DNA of 64,000 nucleotides from the NCBI RefSeq assembly GCF_001298465.1, contig NZ_CP012541.1, forward strand, positions 930,001-994,000. Direction: 5' to 3'. The stretch is from Campylobacter concisus. GTDB taxonomy: Bacteria > Campylobacterota > Campylobacteria > Campylobacterales > Campylobacteraceae. Below are positions 39,411-49,500 of this stretch, in pieces. A model generated the notes under the pieces. It made no database searches and was not told the DNA's origin. It saw nothing but the letters and a program-made list of their open reading frames with translations. The first letter of the stretch is position 1, and the number at the start of each line of letters is the position of its first letter. The position numbers and the translations under genes were made by a program.

Positions 39411-39647
39411 ATGAAAGCTGTCGTAAATATAGCATTAAGAAGTGGGGTCTTAGACCCTGCTGGTAAGGCAGTGGAGCATGCGCTAAATTCGCTTGGATTT
39501 AGCGGTGTTTCAAATGTCAGGATAGGCAAACAAATCGTTTTAGACATCGATGAGAGCGATAAAAACAAAGCAAAAGAGCAGCTAAAAGTGATGTGTGAAG
39601 AGCTTCTAGCAAACACCGTCATCGAAGACTACGAGATCATGCTATGA
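39411..39647 (+). CDS. purS: PurS, FGAM synthetase accessory subunit
   Basis: 78 residues with the PurS pattern: LRSGVLDPAGKAVEHALNSLGFSGVSNVRIGKQIVLDID. Small homodimer that bridges PurL and PurQ in the three-part FGAM synthetase of organisms with short PurL. AAGGA before the ATG; its stop overlaps purQ (ATGA). Confidence 0.95.
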   Translation: MKAVVNIALRSGVLDPAGKAVEHALNSLGFSGVSNVRIGKQIVLDIDESDKNKAKEQLKVMCEELLANTVIEDYEIML

Positions 39648-40309
39648 AAGTAGTGATCATACTTTTTCCCGGCACAAACTGCGAAGAAGACACAGCTCAC
39701 GCATTTAAATTACTTGGATGCCAAACACAGATCATTTGGCACAAAGAAGATAAGATTGATGCTGATCTAGTCGTACTTCCAGGCGGTTTTAGCTATGGAG
39801 ATTATCTAAGAACAGCTGCGATAGCTAAATTTAGCCCAGCGATGCAGGCTGTAAAAGAGCATGCAAAAAAAGGCGGCTATATCTTAGGAATTTGCAATGG
39901 TTTTCAGATGCTGCTTGAGCTTGGGCTCTTAAAGGGTGCAATGAGAAGAAATGAAAATTTAAATTTCGTTTCAAAATATCACCACCTAAAGGTAATCTCA
40001 AATAACAATAAATTCTTAGTAAATTTAGCCAAAAACGAAGTAGTAAATATCCCTATCGCTCATGGCGAGGGCAACTATTATACTGATGAAAACACTCTAA
40101 AAAGCCTTTACGACAACGATCAAGTACTACTAAAATACTGTGATGCTAAAGGCAACGAAATAAATCCTAATGGCTCGGTCGACAATATAGCTGGAATCTG
40201 CGATGAAGGCAAAAGAATATTTGGCCTCATGCCTCATCCTGAGCGTGCTTGTGAGAAAATTTTAGGTACAGATGATGGTATGAAGATGCTAAAAGGTCTA
40301 GTTTGGTAA
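39644..40309 (+). CDS. purQ: PurQ, FGAM synthetase glutaminase subunit
   Basis: 221 residues, class I glutamine amidotransferase: FPGTNCEEDTAHAFKLLG, PGGFSYGDYLR, nucleophile Cys in ILGICNGFQMLLELGLL, and the His-Glu pair in LMPHPERA. It hydrolyses glutamine and passes ammonia to PurL through PurS. Starts with an ATGA overlap with purS; its stop overlaps the next gene's TTG start by 7 nt. Confidence 0.96.
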   Translation: MKVVIILFPGTNCEEDTAHAFKLLGCQTQIIWHKEDKIDADLVVLPGGFSYGDYLRTAAIAKFSPAMQAVKEHAKKGGYILGICNGFQMLLELGLLKGAMRRNENLNFVSKYHHLKVISNNNKFLVNLAKNEVVNIPIAHGEGNYYTDENTLKSLYDNDQVLLKYCDAKGNEINPNGSVDNIAGICDEGKRIFGLMPHPERACEKILGTDDGMKMLKGLVW

Positions 40310-41598
40310 AACATTTTCTTTTTATCTCCCTACTCATACTAAATTTATTTGCTGCAAATACCGATGAAGTAAGCGTTTTTGACATGATGGACGAAGCTAG
40401 GGAGGATAAATTTGTAAATAGCCCTACTTCAAATCCAAAAACTCAAAAACCGCCAAAAGAACAAGATTTTTCAAGAAAATTTGTATCACCACAGCCAGAG
40501 CGTATCACTCCAGAGCAGATGCGAAACATCGTGCCAACAAACGAGCCAGATATTAGCGTCCCGGACAATCAAGTATATGACAAGATCAAAGTAAAAGAGC
40601 TTCTTTTAAAAGCCACAAATGTACCAAAAAATGTTGTTATAGGAGAAATTTTTAGTGTTGAGATAGTGGCTGATACACAAAACGACTTTGAGTTTGAGTT
40701 TGAGACACAGCTTGATGAAACAAATATAAAATGGCTAAATAAGAAAAATTTTCAATGGGTAAAAAGTGAAGACAACAAATATGTAGGTACTTTTTATCTT
40801 GAGGCAACAAGCATTGATGCAAAGACTTTAAAAGTTAGCTTAACCCTAAAAAGAAATGGCGAAAACTATCAAAGCTCAAGTATAAATATCTTTTTACCAA
40901 AGCTAAAAGAGCTTAGAAGTGACGAAAACTACAACCATATCGTCGCTGACAACCTTGAGGTAAAGAAATTTAAGACAACAAAATTTGATGATATAAATAA
41001 CATCATGGTCGTTGAAATTTACGGCAACAATGTCGATCTAAGCGCCTTTAATATTGAAAATAAAACGATATTAAAGCAAGGCGTAGATACGATAAATGGC
41101 GACTTTAACTCACAAAGTGCATATTATTTTGCAGTATTTAAGCCAAATAAAAAATCGCTTGACTTTAACTACTACAACCTAAAAAAGGCTAAATTTGAAA
41201 GTTTTTCTTTACCGGTGAGTGTTGAAGATGACGATGTCAGCACACAGATCGGACTAAACCCAAAACAAAGTGAATTTAGCACCTATAAAGATGTCATGAT
41301 CTACTCTTGCGTGGTAATTTTTATATTATTAGCTATTTGGCGCAGAAGGCTTAGCTACTTTTTCGTAGCAACCATTTTTATAGCACTTGGAATTTATACC
41401 TACAACCCTTTTGGTAAGGCTGTTCTAAAACCAGATATTAGCGTTTCGATCTTGCCTACAAAAAACTCAACCATCTTTTACACATCCCGTAAAAATGAAA
41501 ATGTAGAAATTTTAGATACAAAAGGTGACTACTCAAAAATTTTATTTGCTGATGGTAAGATTGGCTGGGTAAAAAAGGATAATCTTGTCAAAAATTAG
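40303..41598 (+). CDS. Membrane-anchored protein with BatD-like region and C-terminal SH3-like domain
   Basis: 431 residues. Signal peptide (HFLFISLLILNLFAAN), a low-complexity Pro-rich linker to ~90, then beta-sandwich segments reminiscent of BatD (VPKNVVIGEIFSVEIVADT..), two close membrane spans near 320-365 (VMIYSCVVIFILLAIW, FFVATIFIALGIY), and a bacterial SH3-like end (SILPTKNSTIFYTSRKNENVEILDTKGDYSKILFADGKIGWVKKDNL). SH3b domains often bind cell-wall peptides. TTG start overlapping purQ. The same position after purQ holds a related gene in C. jejuni as I recall. Function unknown. Confidence 0.75.
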   Translation: MVKHFLFISLLILNLFAANTDEVSVFDMMDEAREDKFVNSPTSNPKTQKPPKEQDFSRKFVSPQPERITPEQMRNIVPTNEPDISVPDNQVYDKIKVKELLLKATNVPKNVVIGEIFSVEIVADTQNDFEFEFETQLDETNIKWLNKKNFQWVKSEDNKYVGTFYLEATSIDAKTLKVSLTLKRNGENYQSSSINIFLPKLKELRSDENYNHIVADNLEVKKFKTTKFDDINNIMVVEIYGNNVDLSAFNIENKTILKQGVDTINGDFNSQSAYYFAVFKPNKKSLDFNYYNLKKAKFESFSLPVSVEDDDVSTQIGLNPKQSEFSTYKDVMIYSCVVIFILLAIWRRRLSYFFVATIFIALGIYTYNPFGKAVLKPDISVSILPTKNSTIFYTSRKNENVEILDTKGDYSKILFADGKIGWVKKDNLVKN

Positions 41599-42253
41599 AG
41601 CTTTATTTTTTGCTATTGAGTTTGTTATCAGCGTTGTTCTAGTCGTCTTTTTTATGTGGCTATTTAATGACAAAAATAGAGCCATAAGAAAATTTTGGGG
41701 AAGATCGCAAAGGTTTTTTGGTGGATATAAACTTGAAGTGATAGGCAATTTTAGTGATGAAGCAAATATCTTGCTCATAAACCACCAAAGTATGCTTGAT
41801 ATCATTGTCATCGAAGAGCTACACCCAAAAAATGTCTGCTGGATCGCAAAGGCACAGATCGGTAAAATTCCTATAATTGGTAAAATTTTAAGCTTGCCAA
41901 AAATGATAGCGGTTGAGCGTGAAAATAAACACTCACTTATAAAGCTTTTAAGCGAAGCAAAAGATAGGGTTGAAAATGGTCGCGTTTTAGCCATATTTCC
42001 CGAAGGAACTAGATCTCAAACTAATAAGCTTTTACCTTTTAAGGGCGGTGCAAAACTATTAGTTGAAAAGCTAAATTTAAAAGTTCAGCCTATCGTTATT
42101 GTAGGAAGCGATGCGATGAAAGTAAAAGAATTTAGCTTTAAAAAAGCAGACATCAAGCTCTTTTGTCTTGATATAGTCGATACTTCAAAAGACAACTGGC
42201 TAGAGGCGACTAGAGAGAGTATGCAAAAAGTCCTAGACGAAAATAGAAAATAA
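41585..42253 (+). CDS. plsC: PlsC, 1-acyl-sn-glycerol-3-phosphate acyltransferase
   Basis: 222 residues. N-terminal membrane span, then the acyltransferase motifs: NHQSMLDI (the HX4D motif with Gln-Ser-Met), KAQIGKIPIIGKIL, FPEGTRSQTNKLLPFKGGAKLL and VQPIVIVGSDA. It makes phosphatidate from lysophosphatidate. TTG start overlapping the SH3 gene by 14 nt with AAGGA upstream. Last gene of the ctpA-purCSQ-SH3-plsC run. Confidence 0.92.
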   Translation: MSKIRALFFAIEFVISVVLVVFFMWLFNDKNRAIRKFWGRSQRFFGGYKLEVIGNFSDEANILLINHQSMLDIIVIEELHPKNVCWIAKAQIGKIPIIGKILSLPKMIAVERENKHSLIKLLSEAKDRVENGRVLAIFPEGTRSQTNKLLPFKGGAKLLVEKLNLKVQPIVIVGSDAMKVKEFSFKKADIKLFCLDIVDTSKDNWLEATRESMQKVLDENRK

Positions 42254-42257
42254 ATTT

Positions 42258-42279
42258 GGCTTTGCAAATTTACAAAGCC
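42258..42279 (+). terminator. Hairpin after plsC
   Basis: GGCTTTG/CAAAGCC 7-bp stem, 8-nt loop, 4 nt after the plsC stop. The tail is C/T-rich rather than a clean U-run. Confidence 0.45.
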
Positions 42280-42349
42280 CCTCCTGCTCTATATCATTAT
42301 CTATAAAAATTTGACTTTATACTAGAAATTTTTATCAATAAATTTAAAA

Positions 42350-42371
42350 AGGTCTAGCGGGAGCTAGACCT
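42350..42371 (-). terminator. Intrinsic terminator of the chemoreceptor gene
   Basis: Perfect 8-bp stem AGGTCTAG/CTAGACCT with a 6-nt loop; on the minus strand it runs into TTTTTAAATTT. It lies 28 nt after the receptor stop. Confidence 0.75.
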
Positions 42372-42398
42372 AAACATATTAGCTTAAGAGGTAAGCTT

Positions 42399-44375
42399 TC
42401 AAGTCCTAAAGACACTAAGTTTTGAATTTAATGCATCTGTCATCTTGTTTAGATGTTCTGCTGCTGAAGCTATCTCTTCGACACTTCTAGCATTTTCAGA
42501 TGAAATTTGGTTGATATTTGAGATGCCTTCCATGATTTCATTTACATTTTTGCCAGTTGCGATGTAGTCTTGCATAGTCTTATCAGACATTGCTATGGCG
42601 TTATTCATTGTCTCACTCATAACATTTATAGTTTTTTCAACGTCGCTTGCCACGTGAGTTAGCTCTTGGACCTGTTTAGAGTTGATACCCATTTGCTCAC
42701 TGCTATCATTGATCGCTTGGACGATGACATTGATAGTTGCATTTATCTCAGTTAAACTCTTTTGAGTCCTCTCAGCTAGCTGTCTAACTTCATCAGCAAC
42801 AACGGCAAAGCCGCGTCCATGCTCACCTGCTCTTGCAGCCTCAATAGCGGCATTAAGTGCAAGTAAATTTGTCTGATCAGCTATATCATTGATAACAATA
42901 AGGACTGATTTTACCTGCTCGGCATCACGGCTAAGCTGATCGATCTTATCAGCCATTTGATTTTCTACATTAGCAGAGTCAATAATCTGCGCTGATAGCG
43001 ATCTTATAGCTTCAGTTGCCGTTTTTATATGTGTGCTAGCCTTTTGAAGGTCATCTTTGCCAGCTTGAGCTACTGCTAAAGATTCTTTCATATTTTCTTG
43101 CATTACTTTACATCTTTGATTTGTCTCTTCCACTATTTCGGTTGATTTTTCTACACGTTTGCCTGTCTGAAGAGATGTAGAACTAAGCTCATTTGCAACG
43201 GAGCTATTTTCACTTGAAAGGTGCTTTGTATCACTTATTAATATTCTTATTCTTTCAATAAAATCATTTATATCTCTACTTATTTTAGCTATCTCATCTT
43301 TACCATAAATAGGAATTTTAATTGTAAAATCAGATGTTATCGCATTTAAATTTGCTCCTAGTCTATCGATAGGATTTGCAACCATCTTCTTAAGCAAGAA
43401 CATCGAAACAGCTATCAAAAGTAAGGTAACTATGATGCTTGCTATGATGAAATTTTTACTAACTACTTTTAGTGGTGTTAAAAAATCATCAGTAACAGCT
43501 GAACCTAAAACCATCCAGTCTAGTTTATCAAATGACTCAAAAGCAACTATGCAGTCAACCCCATCAATTATAATAGGCTCAATACCCTTTCCTTTTTTAA
43601 CAATATTATCCATAGTAGTTTTTAATTCGCTATTTAGCTCTTGATCTGCCTTAGTTGGATGGAAGTCAAATTTACCAGTTTTAGTATTGTAAAGAGAAAA
43701 ATATCCATGCTTACCAAGTTTCATCTCAGAAAAAGTCTTTTTCATATTGTTTAATCCCTCGGTAGGATCATAACCAACAAATAAAATTCCTATTACCTCG
43801 TTATTTTCAATAATAGGATCATAAATACTCATATAGTTGCGTCCAAATAAATTTACAACGCCTATATACCTCTCTTTATTCATGATATTTTTATAGGCTT
43901 GACCGTTTTTGTCAATCATCGTACCAACAGCTCTGCTACCATCAGCCTTCGTCACCGATGTACTAACTCTTAAAAAATTATCACCCGATTTTGCAAAAAT
44001 GGTTGAAATTCCACCTTTTGTAGCTTTATTAAATTTATCCAGAATATCGTAGTTGTTGTTTAAAATACCATTTTGAGATATTAGATCTATCGCCTCGTAT
44101 TTGTCAGTCTTACTCATCTGGTGATTAGTTGAAATTTTTCCAATCATCTCTTTAAAAACACTCATTATTAGTTCTGAGCTACTTACATTATCTTTTTCAA
44201 ATAATTTAACCGTATTCATAGCAAGCTCTACATTTTGTTCTACTGTCGTGAGCACACCATCTTTTATCTCACGCTCTAAAATATTTGATGTATATACGAC
44301 AAAACATGTCATAGATACCGCCAAAACCACAGCAATCGTTGCTGAAACTTTTACCAAAATGCTTCGTAAATTCAT
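42399..44375 (-). CDS. Methyl-accepting chemotaxis protein with Cache-type sensor domain
   Basis: 658 residues. First membrane span ([23 protein letters not shown]), a ~290-residue periplasmic double-Cache-like domain (ending [11 protein letters not shown].., [15 protein letters not shown]), second span ([21 protein letters not shown]), HAMP-like segment, and the conserved signalling hairpin [36 protein letters not shown]. It signals to CheA/CheW. The ligand is not predictable here. It is a single-gene unit between plsC and htpG, where I recall crcB in C. jejuni, so it may be an insertion relative to that order. GGAG precedes the ATG. Confidence 0.93.
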   Translation of the reverse strand: MNLRSILVKVSATIAVVLAVSMTCFVVYTSNILEREIKDGVLTTVEQNVELAMNTVKLFEKDNVSSSELIMSVFKEMIGKISTNHQMSKTDKYEAIDLISQNGILNNNYDILDKFNKATKGGISTIFAKSGDNFLRVSTSVTKADGSRAVGTMIDKNGQAYKNIMNKERYIGVVNLFGRNYMSIYDPIIENNEVIGILFVGYDPTEGLNNMKKTFSEMKLGKHGYFSLYNTKTGKFDFHPTKADQELNSELKTTMDNIVKKGKGIEPIIIDGVDCIVAFESFDKLDWMVLGSAVTDDFLTPLKVVSKNFIIASIIVTLLLIAVSMFLLKKMVANPIDRLGANLNAITSDFTIKIPIYGKDEIAKISRDINDFIERIRILISDTKHLSSENSSVANELSSTSLQTGKRVEKSTEIVEETNQRCKVMQENMKESLAVAQAGKDDLQKASTHIKTATEAIRSLSAQIIDSANVENQMADKIDQLSRDAEQVKSVLIVINDIADQTNLLALNAAIEAARAGEHGRGFAVVADEVRQLAERTQKSLTEINATINVIVQAINDSSEQMGINSKQVQELTHVASDVEKTINVMSETMNNAIAMSDKTMQDYIATGKNVNEIMEGISNINQISSENARSVEEIASAAEHLNKMTDALNSKLSVFRT

Positions 44376-44407
44376 TTTGTCTCCTTTTTCTAAAAATTTT
44401 CGCCTTG

Positions 44408-44413
44408 ATTATA
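44408..44413 (-). promoter_or_regulatory. -10 element (TATAAT) of the chemoreceptor gene
   Basis: TATAAT preceded by GC on the minus strand, 33 bases before the ATG at 44375. No -35 seen. Confidence 0.45.
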
Positions 44414-44533
44414 GCACCATTTTAAATAAACTTTATACAAGAATGCATAATTAATAATAATTAATAAATTATCATTATTATTTTATTCATAAACTATAAC
44501 TTTTTTGAAATCATTTTAAAAAATTAATTTAAA

Positions 44534-44560
44534 AACCTTGATAGTAATACTATCAAGGTT
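44534..44560 (+). promoter_or_regulatory. 27-bp palindrome upstream of htpG, HAIR-like operator
   Basis: Perfect 13-bp arms (AACCTTGATAGTA and its complement) around one central A. The inner part reads CTTGATA-N7-TATCAAG (44537-44557), the geometry of the HspR HAIR site CTTGAGT-N7-ACTCAAG. It ends 24 bp before the htpG -10, overlapping the -35 position. A repressor operator is the natural reading. No U-run follows, and no gene is transcribed into it from the left on the plus strand, so it is not a terminator. Confidence 0.65.
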
Positions 44561-44584
44561 AAGTATATTTTTATCACTTTGTGT

Positions 44585-44590
44585 TATAAT
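44585..44590 (+). promoter_or_regulatory. -10 element (TATAAT) of htpG
   Basis: GTTATAAT 32 bases before the htpG ATG; the palindrome at 44534-44560 sits just upstream. Confidence 0.6.
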
Positions 44591-44622
44591 CTGCCAAAAA
44601 TTTTAAAATAAGGAAAAGAAAA

Positions 44623-46479
44623 ATGGCAGATAAATTTGAATTTCAAACCGAGGTCAATGACCTTTTAAATTTAATGATCCACTCTCTTTACTCAAATAAA
44701 GAGATATTTTTAAGAGAGCTCATCTCAAACTCAAATGACGCTCTTGACAAGCTAAACTACTTATGCTTGACCGATGAAAAATATAAAAACTTAAGCTACA
44801 CTCCGAGGATCGACATCAAAGTAGATGAGAAAGCTAAGACTTTAACCATCAGCGACAATGGTATCGGCATGGATAAGGACGAGCTCATCGCAAATTTAGG
44901 TACCATCGCAAGAAGTGGCACAAAAGGTTTTATGAAAAATTTAAGCGGCGATGCAAAAAAGGATAGCTCGCTGATCGGTCAGTTTGGTGTTGGCTTTTAC
45001 TCAGCATTTATGGTGGCAAACAAGATCGAGGTCATAAGCAAACGAGCACTTAGCGACAAAGCCTATAAATGGACATCTGATGCAAAAAGCTATGAGATCG
45101 AAGATGCTAAAAAAGATAGCTTTGGAACGGACATCATCTTGCACTTAAACGATGATGAGTTTGCAAATTCTTGGCGTATCGAAGAGATAGTCAAGAAGTA
45201 TTCAAATCACATTCCTTATCCTATATTTATGGATAAACAAAGCTATGTCGCTCCAAAAGAAGGCGAAAAAGAGGGCACTTATGAGACTAAAAACGAGCAA
45301 ATAAACAAGGCAAATGCGCTTTGGAGGCTAAATAAAGCTAGCCTTAAAGAGCAAGATTATAACGACTTTTATAAGCAAATTTCTCACGACAGTAGCGATC
45401 CACTCCTTTATATCCACACAAAGGCTGAGGGCAAGATCGAGTACTCAACTCTATTTTATGTGCCAAGCACCGAGCCATTTGATCTATTTAGAGTCGATTA
45501 TCAAAGTGGCGTAAAGCTTTATGTAAAAAGAGTTTTCATCACAGATGATGCAAAAGAGCTTTTGCCACCATGTCTTAGATTTATCAAAGGTGTGATCGAT
45601 GTTGAGGACTTGCCACTAAATGTTAGCCGTGAAATTTTACAAGAAAATGCGATCATGAGAAGCGTCAAAGAGCAAAGCGTGAAGAAAATTTTAAGCGAGC
45701 TTGCAAAGCTAAAAGATAACGACCGCGAAAAATACATAAAATTTTACAAACTATTTGGTAAGGTCTTAAAAGAAGGTCTTTATGGATTCAGTGCTGAAAA
45801 AGAGCAAATTTTGGATCTTTGTCTATTTAAAAGCTCAAAAAGAGATGGTTTAATTAGCCTAAAAGAGTACAAAGAAGCAATGAAAGATGATCAAAAGTCG
45901 ATCTACTACATCAGTGGTAATAATGAAAATATGCTAAGAAATTCGCCGCTTCTTGAGAGCTTTAAGAAAAACGACATCGAAGTGCTTATTATGGATGAAG
46001 AGATCGATACGATCGTTATGCCAATGGTCAATGAATTTGACAAAACACCTCTAAAATCAGTCTCACACGCTGATATAAATGACGAGATCAAAAGCAATGA
46101 GAAGGTCGATGAGAGCAAGGTTGCAAATACGCTTGTTAAAATGAAAGAAATTTTAAAAGATGAAGTTAAAGACGTAAAACTTAGCTCAAGACTCTCAAGC
46201 TCAGCTGCTGTGCTAATTTATGATAAAAACGATCCTGATTACGCTATGCAAGAGATGCTAAAACAAATGGGACAAGGTGCAAATGCTCCAAAGGTTAAGC
46301 CGATCTTAGAGATCAATGCTGACCATGAAATTTTTGCAAAACTAGAAAAAAACGAGGCTATGATTTACGACATCGCACCTTTACTTCTTGATATGGCAAG
46401 GTTAAATGAAGGCATGAGCCTAGAAAATCCAGCTAAATTTTCAGAGCTACTAACGAAAGTTATGCTAAAAGCTATCTAA
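44623..46479 (+). CDS. htpG: HtpG, Hsp90 chaperone
   Basis: 618 residues. GHKL ATPase N-domain: [56 protein letters not shown]. The middle domain has the catalytic Arg loop ([20 protein letters not shown]), then the C-terminal dimerisation domain. It assists late folding of clients, often with DnaK. AAGGA precedes the ATG. Regulation is probably through the HAIR-like palindrome at the promoter. Confidence 0.97.
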   Translation: MADKFEFQTEVNDLLNLMIHSLYSNKEIFLRELISNSNDALDKLNYLCLTDEKYKNLSYTPRIDIKVDEKAKTLTISDNGIGMDKDELIANLGTIARSGTKGFMKNLSGDAKKDSSLIGQFGVGFYSAFMVANKIEVISKRALSDKAYKWTSDAKSYEIEDAKKDSFGTDIILHLNDDEFANSWRIEEIVKKYSNHIPYPIFMDKQSYVAPKEGEKEGTYETKNEQINKANALWRLNKASLKEQDYNDFYKQISHDSSDPLLYIHTKAEGKIEYSTLFYVPSTEPFDLFRVDYQSGVKLYVKRVFITDDAKELLPPCLRFIKGVIDVEDLPLNVSREILQENAIMRSVKEQSVKKILSELAKLKDNDREKYIKFYKLFGKVLKEGLYGFSAEKEQILDLCLFKSSKRDGLISLKEYKEAMKDDQKSIYYISGNNENMLRNSPLLESFKKNDIEVLIMDEEIDTIVMPMVNEFDKTPLKSVSHADINDEIKSNEKVDESKVANTLVKMKEILKDEVKDVKLSSRLSSSAAVLIYDKNDPDYAMQEMLKQMGQGANAPKVKPILEINADHEIFAKLEKNEAMIYDIAPLLLDMARLNEGMSLENPAKFSELLTKVMLKAI

Positions 46480-46485
46480 ATTTAT

Positions 46486-46511
46486 AAAGCCCGAAAGAAA
46501 TTTTGGGCTTT
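46486..46511 (+). terminator. Intrinsic terminator after htpG
   Basis: AAAGCCC/GGGCTTT 7-bp stem with 12-nt loop, 6 nt after the htpG stop. The A/T flanks could also serve the convergent adhesin-like gene on the other strand. Confidence 0.65.
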
Positions 46512-46537
46512 ACTCTACATGTACAAATTAAAAATTT

Positions 46538-49500
46538 CTATAATAGATCGACCTGTACACCATCTTGGATCTCAAGAAAAACAGTGTGTCTTGTGTTTAT
46601 TGTATTTCCATTGATGGTTTCTTGGCGATTAAATGTCGCTTTATAGACTTGATTTACTGCGTCACCCTCACTTGTAACATCTACTTTGTTATACATGTCA
46701 CCGACAACACTATGTTTTCTATTTAGCATAGCAACATCAGCTTTTGTAGCTTTTACAAAGTCATGCGTGAGTTGCACTAAGTCTTTACCGTCGCCTATGA
46801 CTTTTAGCACTGTATTTACACTCTCACTAGCCGCACTATTACTTGCATCCCTTGTGTTTCTGCTATCAATAATATCAAAGACACCATCTGGACTAAATTT
46901 TATAGATACTGCTTGATCAGCACTACCTAGCTGGATCTTTTCAAAGTTATTTATCTTTTTAACGTTATCTAAATTTGAAAAATCCACATCATCAACGACT
47001 ATCAGAGTATCCACGCCACCTCTACCATCTATCGCCCTACCCTTACTATAAACAAAGGCATCATCTAGGTTACCACCTTTTATATCGCCCTCTTGTCTTA
47101 GGTATACTGGGTCGCCAAAATTTGACTCGCCGTATTTACTAGCATCACTTAGCTCGTAAGAATTTGTAGTCCCTATCTTTTTTAGATGTCCATTTTGAAT
47201 AAGTGCTTCAACATAATTATTACTAAAAAGATGCGTGCCGCTACCTTGTGCTCCAACTAGCATAGATGAAGGATATGGATCTTGGGAGCCATAAGTATTT
47301 GCCACACTTTTTGGAAGCATATATAAAGATAAGTTCATCTCACCGGTTCCGTCCATATACTCCATGTCAAATTTATAAAAACCAGCTTTATCAAATGTAA
47401 AATCCCTACTCCACCACTGGCCATTTTTACCATATGATGCTTCTGTTGATGGGTTTATATAAGTTGTTGCGCTTCCAAATTTTTGTGTCGTTCCATTTAT
47501 AGTAAGCTCTGCATAGTTATGTAAGTCTGCTGCTCTCACAGAATATATTCCAGGTGCGCTTACATATATCCAGCCATTCATCTTCATAACAAGATCAGAT
47601 CCAACAGGATTTGACTCGCCAAGGGTATAGTTGCCGGGTCTACCTTTTAAAACTCCATTTGCAAAGCCTATATTATCACCAGTGCCAGCAGCAGTATCGA
47701 CGCCATTTCTAAATTTCTTTGGTGCATATGGATTAGACGCATCATATAAGGCACTATCTCCATGTCTACCAACTCTAGCTAGGTCCTCCGCATGCATATT
47801 TCCTTGATTAGACAAAGTCTTATAGTGCGTTCCTGAAGCAAACTGCACAACATCGTAGGTGGTAGAGGCACTTGGAGAATAAATTTCCATATAGTCTTTA
47901 TAAATAGGCTTGCCGCCTTGCGTACTATAAACACCAGAATTGTTACCAACTCTAGCTCTCCATGACGGATCTACGTAGTTATAAAACCACATATCAGCAT
48001 CAAGACCGCTGTTGCCAATAAATGTAACAGTACTAATAGATACGTTTCCTGCGGCGTCAGAATTTTTTATCATAAAATTTGCCCCAGTGCTATTGGCTGA
48101 TAGGGCAAAATTTTCAGAATAGCTATGTGTATTATCAAGAGACGAGCTTTTGTGAACAGAATTTAGTAAATCATAAAGATCAACTTTATTTATGGTATTT
48201 TTATTAAGAGTGTTGTTGCCATTTGAGTCGGTTCCGATACTGCCTGAAATATCTACACTAGTAACATTAGATGTGGCATTTGGTGTGCCTATCGCATCTG
48301 GAGTAGCATCAAGATCGACTCGAACCAAGAGATCATCATCTTTTGTTTCATCGCTTTTTAAAACAGTCGCTCTAATATTTGAGTATCTTTCATTTAGCTT
48401 TATCCCAAGTGCTTCAAAGTCCATATTTACACGCTTGTCCACACCTACAACTAGATCTATATAGTTTTGTCCGTTTGGTAAAATTTTAGCATTACCAAGA
48501 TCATCTTCAAGAGCCAAGCGAAGTTTTGTTCCAGGAGCACGGTCTACACCAAAGACTATATTTGGCTGCTCATCGTTAGTAAGCGAAATATTGTACTCTT
48601 TTATAGTTTTGCTATCATTATCAAAGTTATTTTTTTGAATAACTTTTTCATTGTCTCCTGCTCTTAGGTATTTTGCGATATTTATAACTCCTCCATCTAT
48701 CTGCGTAGCAAGCTTTACATCATCAATGTACTCTAAAATTCCAAAGTCAAATAATCTACCACGGATACCATCAGTCGTTGTAGCCTCGCCAGGTGTTGTA
48801 ATAGTCGCTCTAACCGGCGTAGAATGATCCATAGAAATAGGAACGTCTGGTATGCTAAATTTACCACCAGCTATTGGAAGTGGTGCTGAGCCATCACTTG
48901 GCACGGCTGTTAGCCCGTCATCGCTTATTGTATACCTAACGGTTGTAGTCACAGATGGTATGGTAGGAGTCGAGATCGTGACGTTTATATTGCTTCCTGG
49001 TTTTGTATTGTTAGGCAGGTAAATATCAAGATCACTTTGGGTTGACGGCGAGCCTGAAGGAGTTGTGATACTATCTATTAGCCCATCACCATCATTATCC
49101 CTTGCAAACTGCACCTTTATGCTATTATCTAGAGTTATCTTATCTGTGACGGGGGCCGCTTTGTTGCCAGCTTTGTCAGTAAATGTATTTGTAAAATTTG
49201 TAGTAAGCCCATAAAGTCTTGTGGTGGTCTCTATCGTACCATTATTTACGCTAATAGGCACGCCATCATCTCTTGTCGCACTATATACACCAGATGCGTT
49301 TTGAGAAATTTTAATAGTAATCTTATCTGTTTTGCCGTCGCTTCCTGCGATACCTATCTCAAATTTATCACCATCTCTTGTATCATTTGGAATTTTTATC
49401 TTTATAGATGTTTTTACGCCATCAGGACTAAAACCACTCTCCTTACTAGTTAGAATGCCGTCTTTATCGCCATCTTTTGCAAACTGTACATGTGGGGATT

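Noticed and set aside
44469-44482. Fur-box-like ATAATAATGATAAT upstream of the chemoreceptor
   Set aside because: It matches only half of the consensus, lies ~55 bp beyond the -10 and is in very AT-rich DNA where such matches arise by chance.
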